DNA of 6,353 nucleotides, taken from Acidimicrobiaceae bacterium. GTDB taxonomy: Bacteria; Actinomycetota; Acidimicrobiia; Acidimicrobiales; Microtrichaceae. The stretch is from the NCBI GenBank assembly GCA_003514205.1, contig DORQ01000033.1:1-6353 (forward strand). The letters are read 5' to 3'. This document shows, in pieces, positions 1 to 4,690 of the stretch. Made by a program: the position numbers and the translations under genes. The notes under the pieces were generated by a model. That model was given only the letters and a program-made list of their open reading frames with translations, searched no databases and was not told the DNA's origin. The number at the start of each line of letters is the position of its first letter. Position 1 is the first letter of the stretch.

Positions 1-102
1 GATCGTCGCCCGCTCCGCACTGCCGACCCAGTCCGCACACGGGCCACTTTGTTGTCGATGCAACAACAAATGAGTGGCCCTCCAACGACAGCTTTCAAAC
101 CC
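1..102 (+). repeat. Cassette-boundary repeat R1 (palindromic)
   Basis: Positions 41-80 form an imperfect hairpin: GGGCCACT (41-48) pairs with AGTGGCCC (73-80) and TTGTTGT (49-55) with ACAACAA (63-69), with an unpaired ATG (70-72) on one side only. Then follows CTCCAACGACAGC and TTTCAAACCC, shared with R2, R3 and R5. The 54 bases at 1-54 match 1838-1891 at 52 positions, so the cassette cut off to the left of this window probably ended like the vapBC-2 cassette does. It is likely a recombination site; a terminator or REP-like element is the alternative. Confidence 0.75.
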
Positions 103-129
103 CTGTTACGGCGACACCCCCGCGAGCGT

Positions 130-173
130 GGTGAACTCACCGGATTAGCCCACATATCTGATAATCTGAGAAT
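130..173 (+). promoter_or_regulatory. Promoter and likely operator of vapBC-1
   Basis: A GATAAT -10 candidate at 160-165 ends 8 bp before the ATG at 174, which would start transcription at or next to the start codon (a leaderless mRNA); no good Shine-Dalgarno sequence is present. A perfect inverted repeat GGTGAACTCACC (130-141) sits where a -35 box would be, and no good -35 hexamer is visible. A second imperfect palindrome, CATAT...ATATG, embraces the -10 and start codon. Both are kept in the second copy (2949-2995). Autorepression by the antitoxin-toxin complex, usual for Phd/YefM operons, is inferred. Confidence 0.5.
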
Positions 174-416
174 ATGACTGACGTGACCGCTACAGACGCC
201 GCACGAAACTTCGCCGATCTCTTAGACGCTATCGAGCACCGCGGCGAACACTTCACGATCGTACGCCGCGGTAAGGCAATCGCACTCCTGGAACCGATGA
301 ACAGAGGTCTCGGGGTAGATGTCAAGGCGATCCTTCGTCGTCACCACCCCGACTCAGGGTGGGTAGACGATCTCAATGAGGTTCGAGACCTTGTCGAGAT
401 CGATGACCGAGTATGA
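174..416 (+). CDS. vapB: Phd/YefM-family antitoxin (VapB-like), copy 1
   Basis: An 80-residue antitoxin of the Phd/YefM fold. The N-terminal half (about residues 1-41, MTDVTATDAARNFADLLDAI then FTIVRRGKAIALLEP) has the strand-helix-helix pattern of the DNA-binding and dimer domain. The acidic C-terminal part (about 60-80, with SGWVDDLNEVRDLVEIDD) is the kind of tail that binds and blocks a PIN toxin. The stop codon overlaps the toxin start as ATGA (413-416), so the two are translationally coupled. The start at 174 is fixed by the near-identical second copy and by the promoter just upstream. It neutralises the toxin encoded at 413-811 and probably represses its own operon. It is identical at 73 of 80 residues to the antitoxin at 2993-3235, so cross-neutralisation is possible. 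Confidence 0.9.
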   Translation: MTDVTATDAARNFADLLDAIEHRGEHFTIVRRGKAIALLEPMNRGLGVDVKAILRRHHPDSGWVDDLNEVRDLVEIDDRV

Positions 417-811
417 CTCGCCTACTCCTCGACACAACCTTCCTCATCGATGCCGAGCGAAGTAGCGACGATCTTGACGTTGTTCTGGACGACGCCGATG
501 ACGTCGCTATCGCGGCCGTGACGATCGCCGAACTCCGAGTCGGCGCCCTGCTCGCCAGCCGGGCGCGCAGGGCTGCACGTACCGCGTATGTCAACAGCAT
601 TGTCGCCACCGTACCGATCCTCGTCTACGACCTCGAAGTTGCCGAGGCCCACGCGGAACTACTCGTCGCTGTGCGAGCCCAGGGAAAGCCACGCGGGGCG
701 CATGATCTGATAATCGCTGCCACTGCCAAGGCGTTCGACCGGACGGTCGTGAGCGCCGATGGCACCGCCTTTGTCGACCTTCCAGGCATCGAGGTCCGCT
801 CACACCGGTAG
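413..811 (+). CDS. vapC: VapC-type PIN-domain ribonuclease toxin, copy 1
   Basis: A 132-residue PIN-domain protein of normal VapC length. The acidic residues expected to hold Mg2+ are visible: D7 in LLLDTTFLID, E40 in TIAELRVG, D98 in GAHDLIIAATA and D116 in TVVSADGTAF. VapC toxins cut specific RNAs, often tRNAs or the 23S sarcin-ricin loop; the target here cannot be read from sequence. The start codon lies inside the antitoxin stop (ATGA). It is identical at 113 of 132 residues to the toxin at 3232-3630. Differences cluster at residues 17-33 and 51-76, while 77-132 is nearly invariant, which could alter antitoxin fit or RNA choice. All catalytic residues are intact, so the toxin should be active. 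It is followed by a conserved non-coding tail and R2. Confidence 0.93.
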   Translation: MTRLLLDTTFLIDAERSSDDLDVVLDDADDVAIAAVTIAELRVGALLASRARRAARTAYVNSIVATVPILVYDLEVAEAHAELLVAVRAQGKPRGAHDLIIAATAKAFDRTVVSADGTAFVDLPGIEVRSHR

Positions 812-1012
812 CTCGCTTCGGCAGATCTAGTTCTCACAGAGTCTGGATGAGGTTGTCTGTCTACCTGAGACGCCTTGACGAACTTGGGAGGAGGTTGGCG
901 CGCTAGGCAGGCCCAGTCTCCACCGAATAACTCGACGTCAACACGAGCCCTGCGAGTTCGCTCAGTCGTGAATCACACAACCTGTGGCGAATCATCTGGA
1001 CAGCAATCCGCA
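812..1012 (+). other. Conserved non-coding tail of the vapBC-1 cassette
   Basis: The region between the vapC stop and R2 has no convincing gene. It matches 3631-3834 without gaps (187 of 204 bases identical over 812-1015), as well conserved as the coding part. A TTG-started reading frame at 875-1099 exists, but base changes between the copies alter residues freely and the frame runs through the repeat into unrelated sequence. The segment belongs to the cassette. It could be an untranslated 3' region, a small RNA or recombination-site scaffold; I see no strong terminator with a T-run. Confidence 0.6.
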
Positions 1013-1091
1013 ACTGACTCGCACCAAGCTGGGGTGCATTGTTGTCGATCCGACAACAATGAGTGGCCCTCCAACGACAGCTTTCAAACCC
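1013..1091 (+). repeat. Cassette-boundary repeat R2 (perfect 25-bp palindrome core)
   Basis: The core 1037-1061 is a perfect inverted repeat, CATTGTTGTCG / CGACAACAATG with a 3-base ATC loop. To its right AGTGGCCCTCCAACGACAG and TTTCAAACCC match R1 and R5. To its left ACTGACTCGCACCAAGCTG (1013-1031) is identical over 19 bases to 4686-4704 beside R6. AAGCTG left of the core and CAGCTT right of it form an outer inverted pair, giving a two-level foldable site of about 75 bp. Confidence 0.8.
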
Positions 1092-1114
1092 TGAGGTAAG
1101 CGAAGCCCTGTCGT

Positions 1115-1528
1115 TCAGTCGATCGAGCCAGCTTGAACGACCCATTCACACGGTTGCCCGGTCACAGCAGCAATTCGGTCGAAGTCGGCGTCGTAGTGCA
1201 AGACGATGAGCTCGGCCTGTTCAGCGGCCGCAGCGATCAGAAGATCGGGCAGCTTCCGACCACGCTGACTCCGAGCAGCAAGCAGTCGCTGCACCTGCAG
1301 GGCTCTCGACACATGCTCACGAGTCGTCGCCATTCTATGAAACGCGTTCAAGGACCCAACAAGGTCGTCCCACTCGGTAGCAGTCCTCGCTGAGAAACCG
1401 ACTTCCAGTTCCGAGATACTCACTGTCGCGAGTTCACCCCGTAACGCCATCTGTTCCACCCGGTTCCGAACAACTGCTGTTCCGAGCCGCTTCAGAACGC
1501 TGGTATCAATCAGATGAGTTAGCCCCAC
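1115..1528 (-). CDS. vapC: VapC-type PIN-domain ribonuclease toxin (vapBC-2)
   Basis: A 137-residue PIN toxin on the minus strand. Expected acidic residues are D8 in THLIDTSVL, E40 in SISELEVGFSA, D95 in KLPDLLIAAAAE, and D113/D115 in LHYDADFDRIA; this last motif is typical of many mycobacterial VapC proteins. It begins with GTG (1526-1528) that overlaps the last codons of its antitoxin by 10 bp, a sign of coupled translation. It is only distantly related to the other two VapC types here. It should be an Mg2+-dependent site-specific RNase; the target is unknown. Its stop codon lies about 24 bp from the end of R2, so the module fills its cassette, pointing opposite to its neighbours. Confidence 0.92.
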   Translation of the reverse strand: MGLTHLIDTSVLKRLGTAVVRNRVEQMALRGELATVSISELEVGFSARTATEWDDLVGSLNAFHRMATTREHVSRALQVQRLLAARSQRGRKLPDLLIAAAAEQAELIVLHYDADFDRIAAVTGQPCEWVVQAGSID

Positions 1529-1713
1529 GCAGCTTCGCGGTCTTCAAGCTTCGCGGCGGCAAGCACATCGAGCGACGAGACAATCTCCTGCGCCCTGGCG
1601 CCCGCAGCGCGGTGAAGTGCTTGATTCACTGTGTCACGAATTGTGGTCGTTTGTAGCTTGGCTCGCGCAGCAGCCAGAGCGACTTCATCAATGTCAACCA
1701 GATGTTTCGTCAT
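1519..1713 (-). CDS. vapB: VapB-family antitoxin, ribbon-helix-helix type (vapBC-2)
   Basis: A 64-residue antitoxin. The N-terminal section (residues 1-36: MTKHLVDIDEVALAAARAKL, then TTTIRDTVNQALHRA) has the strand plus two helices of the small VapB/DUF2191-type DNA-binding antitoxins, with the usual 'T..TVNQAL' second helix. The remainder (about 40-64, acidic with EDREAAWG at the end) would wrap the toxin. The ATG at 1711-1713 follows a TATACT -10 by 6 bp, consistent with leaderless expression. It pairs with the PIN toxin at 1115-1528 and probably represses its own AT-rich promoter. Confidence 0.88.
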   Translation of the reverse strand: MTKHLVDIDEVALAAARAKLQTTTIRDTVNQALHRAAGARAQEIVSSLDVLAAAKLEDREAAWG

Positions 1714-1748
1714 CGCTCAAGTATATACCTATCAATGTCGATATATAG
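1714..1748 (-). promoter_or_regulatory. Promoter and AT-rich operator of vapBC-2
   Basis: Read on the minus strand, TATACT (1720-1725) is a good -10 whose transcript would begin at about the ATG (1713), hence leaderless. A TATATA block at 1722-1727 and an ATATATA block at 1741-1747 flank TATC/GATA half sites, making an inverted-repeat operator candidate over 1722-1747. A -35 box is not clear. The AT content stands out from the surroundings. Confidence 0.5.
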
Positions 1749-1837
1749 CCCAACGTGCAATTCGGGTTGAGGACCATAGACGCCCCGCAAACCTTTCTTA
1801 TCCGCCGCGTCCGCCGCTGAGACACGTAGCGCGCAGC
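1749..1837. other. Non-coding stretch before R3
   Basis: This region between the vapBC-2 promoter and R3 lacks a supported gene; frames that cross it run through the repeat and are shadows. No clear signal is seen. It forms the right-hand end of the vapBC-2 cassette. Confidence 0.5.
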
Positions 1838-1939
1838 GATCGTCGCCCGCTCCGCACTGCCCACCCAGTCTGCACACGGGCCACTTTGTTGCGGATTCCA
1901 CAACGAATGAGAGGCCCTCCAACGACAACCTTCAAACCC
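1838..1939 (+). repeat. Cassette-boundary repeat R3 (palindromic)
   Basis: It matches R1 along its whole length. GGGCCACT (1878-1885) pairs with AGAGGCCC (1910-1917) with one mismatch, and TTGTTG (1886-1891) pairs with CAACGAA (1901-1907) with a bulged G. The loop is CGGATTCCA, so the centre is the most variable part. The right side CTCCAACGACAACC then TTCAAACCC keeps the common pattern. The left side 1838-1891 repeats window positions 1-54 with two changes. Confidence 0.75.
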
Positions 1940-2019
1940 TCCCGTCCACCACGGACGATTCCAGCAGCTCCATGGGCGAGAATTCTGAACTCAGGGAGTG
2001 AGCCGATGCCGCGCACCTG
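1940..2019. other. Non-coding stretch between R3 and the tacAT promoter
   Basis: No gene or clear signal is seen. An in-frame upstream start for the antitoxin at 1998 exists but would add 19 residues unlike the family and would begin before the promoter at 2020-2048. Confidence 0.45.
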
Positions 2020-2048
2020 TTGTTGAGTGTGGCAGATGCGCGTACACT
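2020..2048 (+). promoter_or_regulatory. Promoter of the tacAT-like module
   Basis: TTGTTG (2020-2025) and TACACT (2043-2048) are separated by exactly 17 bp, the best promoter in the array. The -10 ends 6 bp before the ATG at 2055, so the mRNA is predicted to be leaderless. GAGG at 2049-2052 is too close to the ATG to act as a Shine-Dalgarno sequence. Confidence 0.6.
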
Positions 2049-2054
2049 GAGGTC

Positions 2055-2336
2055 ATGGCGACAAGATCTGAAATCCGCGACGAGCGGCTTCACCTACGAC
2101 TCTCTCCCACCGACGATGGACTGATCCGAGCGGCCGCAGCAGCGGCGCATCAGTCAATCACCGAGTTCGTAGTCCACGCCGCTCGGGCATCAGCCGCTAA
2201 GACCCTCTCTGATCGGGACCACGTCACGCTCGACGCCGACACGTGGGATGCCCTCGATCGACGCGTCTCGCGGAAGGGACGACATAACGCAAAAACGGCC
2301 GAACTGTTCCAACGCCCGTCACCGTTCGACGAGTGA
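2055..2336 (+). CDS. tacA: DUF1778-family antitoxin (TacA-like)
   Basis: A 93-residue antitoxin of the DUF1778 (TacA/AtaR-like) family. The N-terminal part (ERLHLRLSPTDDGLIRAAAA then SITEFVVHAAR, about residues 8-45) is the ribbon-helix-helix DNA-binding domain. The tail ends in the region (about 54-93) with VTLDADTWDALDRR and a final PSPFDE, which in the family occludes the GNAT toxin. The ATG at 2055 is chosen over an in-frame ATG at 1998 because the family begins near MATRSEIRDERL and the promoter lies between them. The stop overlaps the toxin GTG start as GTGA (2333-2336). It probably represses the operon together with the toxin. Confidence 0.88.
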   Translation: MATRSEIRDERLHLRLSPTDDGLIRAAAAAAHQSITEFVVHAARASAAKTLSDRDHVTLDADTWDALDRRVSRKGRHNAKTAELFQRPSPFDE

Positions 2337-2830
2337 ACAGTAACTTCAGCTCACTAGAGCCGCTTGACCAGAACCACTTGGTGGACCAGTTCAACTCGGG
2401 CGAGGCCGAGTTCGACGACTGGCTGAGACAGAGCGCCTGGCGGAACCAAGCCGCCGGGTTTTCACGAACCTACGTGACGACCGACGGCAGCCGGGTGGTT
2501 GGCTTTCACTCCGTCTCGGCGTTCGCCCTTCTCCGTGCCGATGCGACTGGGCGAGCGCGTCGCCAAGGCCCAGGACAAATTCCGGCGATTCTGCTTGGTC
2601 GACTCGCAGTCGACCGGGAGGCCCAGGGACAAGGGATCGGAGCGGGGCTGCTTCGCCACGCGATGGAATTGGCGGTGGCAGCAAGCGAGACGATCGGTGT
2701 CCGGATGCTCGTGGTCACTGCGCTTCGCCCGGAAGCAGCCGACTTCTATCAGCGGTTCGGGCTCACGGCTTCGCCAACGAACGCGCTCGACCTGATGATC
2801 ACAGTCGCCGATATCCAGGCCTCAATGTAG
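2333..2830 (+). CDS. tacT: GNAT acetyltransferase toxin (TacT/AtaT-like)
   Basis: A 165-residue GNAT N-acetyltransferase. Known toxins of this family block translation by acetylating the amino group of charged tRNAs with acetyl-CoA; which aminoacyl-tRNA is used here is unknown. Visible motifs: early FDDWLRQSAWRNQAAGFSRT (about 27-46) with the S44-R45-T46-Y47 pattern of the family, LLGRLAVDREAQGQGIGAGL (87-106) with the acetyl-CoA loop QGQGIG at 98-103, and FYQRFGL (138-144) with Y139 as the likely general acid. The start is GTG at 2333, overlapping the antitoxin stop. Length and order of motifs are normal, so it is expected to be active. It is the only non-nuclease toxin of the array and acts on charged tRNA. 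Confidence 0.92.
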   Translation: MNSNFSSLEPLDQNHLVDQFNSGEAEFDDWLRQSAWRNQAAGFSRTYVTTDGSRVVGFHSVSAFALLRADATGRARRQGPGQIPAILLGRLAVDREAQGQGIGAGLLRHAMELAVAASETIGVRMLVVTALRPEAADFYQRFGLTASPTNALDLMITVADIQASM

Positions 2831-2870
2831 CTGCGAACACCCGCGAGCCCTTCGGCCGAGCACAAGGCAC

Positions 2871-2919
2871 CGTGGTCATATTCACAACAATGAGTGGCCC
2901 TACGACAGCTCTCGAACCT
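2871..2919 (+). repeat. Cassette-boundary repeat R4 (most tRNA-like)
   Basis: The left arm is degenerate (CGTGGTCATATT instead of TTGTTGTCGAT), but ACAACAATGAGTGGCCC (2884-2900) is retained and is followed by TACGACAGCT and CTCGAACC (2911-2918). CTCGAACC is the complement of a T-loop GGTTCGAG and occurs at 4751-4758 within tRNA-Val, at nearly the same distance from AATGAGTGG (13 against 11 bases). This copy shows best that the repeat resembles a tRNA 3' end. Confidence 0.65.
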
Positions 2920-2948
2920 TGCGAAGCGGCGGCACCCACTTCGCGCGT

Positions 2949-2992
2949 GGTGAACTCACCAAATTGACCCACATATCTGATAATCTGAGAAT
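2949..2992 (+). promoter_or_regulatory. Promoter and likely operator of vapBC-1'
   Basis: The GGTGAACTCACC inverted repeat (2949-2960) and the GATAAT -10 (2979-2984) seen at vapBC-1 are both present, again with 8 bp between the -10 and the ATG at 2993. The segment between differs slightly (AAATTGACC instead of GGATTAGCC), while the operator and -10 are unchanged, which supports their function. Confidence 0.5.
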
Positions 2993-3235
2993 ATGACCGA
3001 CGTGACCGCTACAGACGCCGCACGGAACTTCGCCGATCTCTTGGACGCTATCGAGCATCGCGGCGAACACTTCACGATTGTGCGCCGCGGCAAGGCAATC
3101 GCGCACCTGGAACCGATGAGCAGAGGTCGCGGGGTAGATGTCAAGGCGCTCCTGCGCCGTCACCACCCCGACTCGGGGTGGGTAGAGGATCTCAATGAGG
3201 TTCGAGACCTTGTCCAGATCGATGACCGAGCATGA
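2993..3235 (+). CDS. vapB: Phd/YefM-family antitoxin (VapB-like), copy 2
   Basis: An 80-residue Phd/YefM-type antitoxin with 73 residues identical to the one at 174-416; the seven changes are L38H, N43S, L46R, I53L, D65E, E75Q and V80A. The N-terminal DNA-binding half is unchanged up to residue 37, so both proteins probably bind the same operator, which is also identical. The toxin-binding tail differs only mildly. The stop overlaps the toxin start as ATGA (3232-3235). Cross-regulation and perhaps cross-neutralisation between the two copies are likely; this is inference from similarity. Confidence 0.9.
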   Translation: MTDVTATDAARNFADLLDAIEHRGEHFTIVRRGKAIAHLEPMSRGRGVDVKALLRRHHPDSGWVEDLNEVRDLVQIDDRA

Positions 3236-3630
3236 CTCGCCTTCTGTTCGACACAACCTTCCTCATCGATGCCGAGCGAAACAGCGATGAACTTGAGGCC
3301 GTCCTGAATGACGACGACGACGTCGCCGTTGCAGCCGTTACGATCGCCGAACTCCGAGTAGGCGCCCTACTCGCCAGCAGAGGACGACAAGGTGCGCGCA
3401 CGGCGTACGTCAACGACATCGTCGCAACCGTGCCGATATTGGGCTATGGCCTCGAAGCTGCCGAGGCCCACGCGGAACTACTCGTCGCTGTGCGAGCCCA
3501 GGGAAAGCCACGCGGGGCGCACGATCTGATGATCGCTGCAACTGCCAAAGCGTTCTCCCGGACGATCGTCAGCGCCGATGAAACCGCCTTTGTCGACCTT
3601 CCCGGCATCGAGGTCCGCTCACACCGGTAG
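3232..3630 (+). CDS. vapC: VapC-type PIN-domain ribonuclease toxin, copy 2
   Basis: A 132-residue PIN toxin, 113 residues identical to the toxin at 413-811, with D7, E40, D98 and D116 all kept. Nineteen substitutions include N17, E20, E22, A23, N26, D28 near the N-terminus and G51, Q53, G54, D62, G71, G73, A76 in the middle, whereas the C-terminal 56 residues differ at only four positions. Neither copy has a stop, frameshift or lost catalytic residue, so both seem to be maintained by selection, although recent duplication could give the same picture. Its tail and repeat match those of copy 1. Confidence 0.93.
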   Translation: MTRLLFDTTFLIDAERNSDELEAVLNDDDDVAVAAVTIAELRVGALLASRGRQGARTAYVNDIVATVPILGYGLEAAEAHAELLVAVRAQGKPRGAHDLMIAATAKAFSRTIVSADETAFVDLPGIEVRSHR

Positions 3631-3834
3631 CTCGCTTCGGCAGATCTAGTTCTCATAGAGTCTGGATGAGGTTGTATGTGTACCTGAGACGCCTTGACGA
3701 ACTTGGGAGGAGGTTGGCGCGCTAGGCGGGCTCAGTCTCCACCGAATGACTCGACGTCAACGCGAGCCTTGCGCGTTCGCGCAGTTGTCTATCGCACAAC
3801 CAGTGGGGAATCATCTGGACAGCAATCCGCCACT
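3631..3834 (+). other. Conserved non-coding tail of the vapBC-1' cassette
   Basis: This is the counterpart of 812-1015, aligned without gaps with 17 differences. Homology becomes weak just after it, where the left half of R5 begins. No gene is supported; a frame at 3694-4047 crosses the repeat and is probably chance. Confidence 0.6.
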
Positions 3835-3913
3835 ACTTCGCATCATGAAGTCACCGCAATCGTTGTCGATCCGACAACAAATGGGGGGCCCTCCAACGAC
3901 AGCTTTCACACCC
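3835..3913 (+). repeat. Cassette-boundary repeat R5
   Basis: GTTGTCGATCCGACAAC (3862-3878) is a perfect 7-bp hairpin with an ATC loop, identical to the heart of R2. To the right AAATGGGGGGCCC (with GGG for the usual AGT), CTCCAACGACAGC and TTTCACACCC follow. To the left, 3835-3861 differs strongly from the R2 left half, though both sit after the same cassette tail. So the left half-site is not fixed to the cassette. Confidence 0.75.
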
Positions 3914-4015
3914 GATTTCCGTGTCAGAAGTTTGACCCGCGATGCGACGCACTGCCTTCGGTCTCCCATCCGATCAAGGGCTCAGGATCTCAAACCCCAA
4001 ATGCCAGATGGATGG
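3914..4015. other. Non-coding stretch between R5 and the AbrB/PIN module
   Basis: About 100 bp without a supported gene or repeat. It is the left end of the fifth cassette and leads into the promoter at 4016-4021. Confidence 0.45.
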
Positions 4016-4021
4016 TACAGT
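4016..4021 (+). promoter_or_regulatory. -10 element of the AbrB/PIN module
   Basis: TACAGT lies 6 bp before the ATG at 4028, the same leaderless geometry as in the other modules. No clear -35 hexamer is found 16-18 bp upstream. Confidence 0.4.
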
Positions 4022-4027
4022 TCAGCC

Positions 4028-4264
4028 ATGGAAGCAACCATCGATAATGCCGGACGAGTGGTAATTCCGAAACGGCTTCGCGATGAGCTTGGAATCGCAC
4101 CAGGGCCCGTCGAAATTCTGCGCGACGGAGCGGGAATCCGGATCGAGCCGCTCGTTCATGCAGAACTCGAACAGGTCGAGGGACGCCTCGTGATCCCCGC
4201 CTCCTCCGGATCGACCATTAGCGATGAGGCTGTCCGCGAGCTTCGACTTGCCGACCAGCGATAG
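4028..4264 (+). CDS. vapB: AbrB/SpoVT-type antitoxin (VapB-like)
   Basis: A 78-residue swapped-hairpin AbrB-domain antitoxin. MEATIDNAGRVVIPKRLRDE (residues 1-20) followed by LGIAPGPVEILRDGAGIRIEP carries the family signature 'D..GRVVIPK.LR..LG'. The C-terminal tail (about 45-78, with ISDEAVRELRLADQR) would contact the PIN toxin. The open frame continues upstream to 3746, but only the part from 4028 looks like the family, and the earlier part crosses R5. Six bases separate its stop from the toxin start, so the pair is an operon. It likely binds its own promoter and neutralises the toxin at 4271-4690. Confidence 0.88.
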   Translation: MEATIDNAGRVVIPKRLRDELGIAPGPVEILRDGAGIRIEPLVHAELEQVEGRLVIPASSGSTISDEAVRELRLADQR

Positions 4265-4270
4265 CCCAGC

Positions 4271-4690
4271 ATGGCCCGCCGACCCGAGGTTCTGCTCGAC
4301 ACCAGCGCTGCGGTCCCGCTAGTCCTCGCTGACCACGTCGCCCATGCGACAACGTGGAAAGCACTCCACACCCGCGAACTGGGTCTCGCTGGCCATGCCT
4401 GGTTTGAGACGTTCTCCGTCCTAACCCGTCTTCCCGGAGCCTCACGTCGAGATGCGCCGACCGTCGAGCGGCTGATCTCGACCAACTTCCCGAACAGCCG
4501 CTTCCTCGACGAAGCTTCAAGTGCAGCATTAACGAGCGACCTCGCGAGAATGGGAGTCAGCGGAGGCGCAGTCTACGACGCTCTTGTCGCAGCGGCAGCC
4601 GCCCACCATCAACTGCCGCTCGTGAGCCGCGACCGACGCGCAGCTGAGACCTACCGAGCATTCAACGTCACGGTGGAACTCCTCGACTGA
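4271..4690 (+). CDS. vapC: VapC-type PIN-domain toxin (partner of AbrB antitoxin)
   Basis: A 139-residue PIN protein. Putative metal-binding acids are D10 in VLLDTSAAV, E46 in HAWFETFSVLTRLP, D103 in GAVYDALVAAAA and D121 in LPLVSRDRRA. The 'ETFSVLTRLP' segment marks a VapC subgroup distinct from the other two PIN toxins here, and pairing with an AbrB-type antitoxin fits that. The RNA target is unknown. Its last codons and TGA stop (4688-4690) lie within the left end of repeat R6: the shared 19-base block starts at 4686, so the cassette boundary overlaps coding sequence. Confidence 0.9.
   Translation: MARRPEVLLDTSAAVPLVLADHVAHATTWKALHTRELGLAGHAWFETFSVLTRLPGASRRDAPTVERLISTNFPNSRFLDEASSAALTSDLARMGVSGGAVYDALVAAAAAHHQLPLVSRDRRAAETYRAFNVTVELLD

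Noticed and set aside
1037..1061. Rho-independent terminator
   Set aside because: The stem is strong but no T-run follows on either strand. The same element lies at all cassette borders regardless of gene direction and beside the tRNA, with conserved flanks on both sides.
875..1099. TTG-started frame in the vapBC-1 tail, with a counterpart at 3694-4047
   Set aside because: Differences between the copies change residues freely, the frame crosses the palindromic repeat, and the C-terminal parts are unrelated and differ in length. I treat the tail as non-coding.
1631..2026. Plus-strand frame opposite the vapBC-2 antitoxin and across R3
   Set aside because: It overlaps a well-supported antitoxin and runs through the repeat, with a proline/arginine-rich composition typical of a shadow frame.
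1998..2054. Upstream start for the DUF1778 antitoxin
   Set aside because: It would start before the good promoter at 2020-2048 and add residues not like the family.
2871..2919. Complete second tRNA gene at R4
   Set aside because: Only a T-loop-like GGTTCGAG and the flank match; no anticodon arm, D arm or pairing acceptor stem is present.
3746..4027. N-terminal extension of the AbrB antitoxin
   Set aside because: The AbrB domain begins at 4028; the upstream part translates cassette tail and repeat R5.
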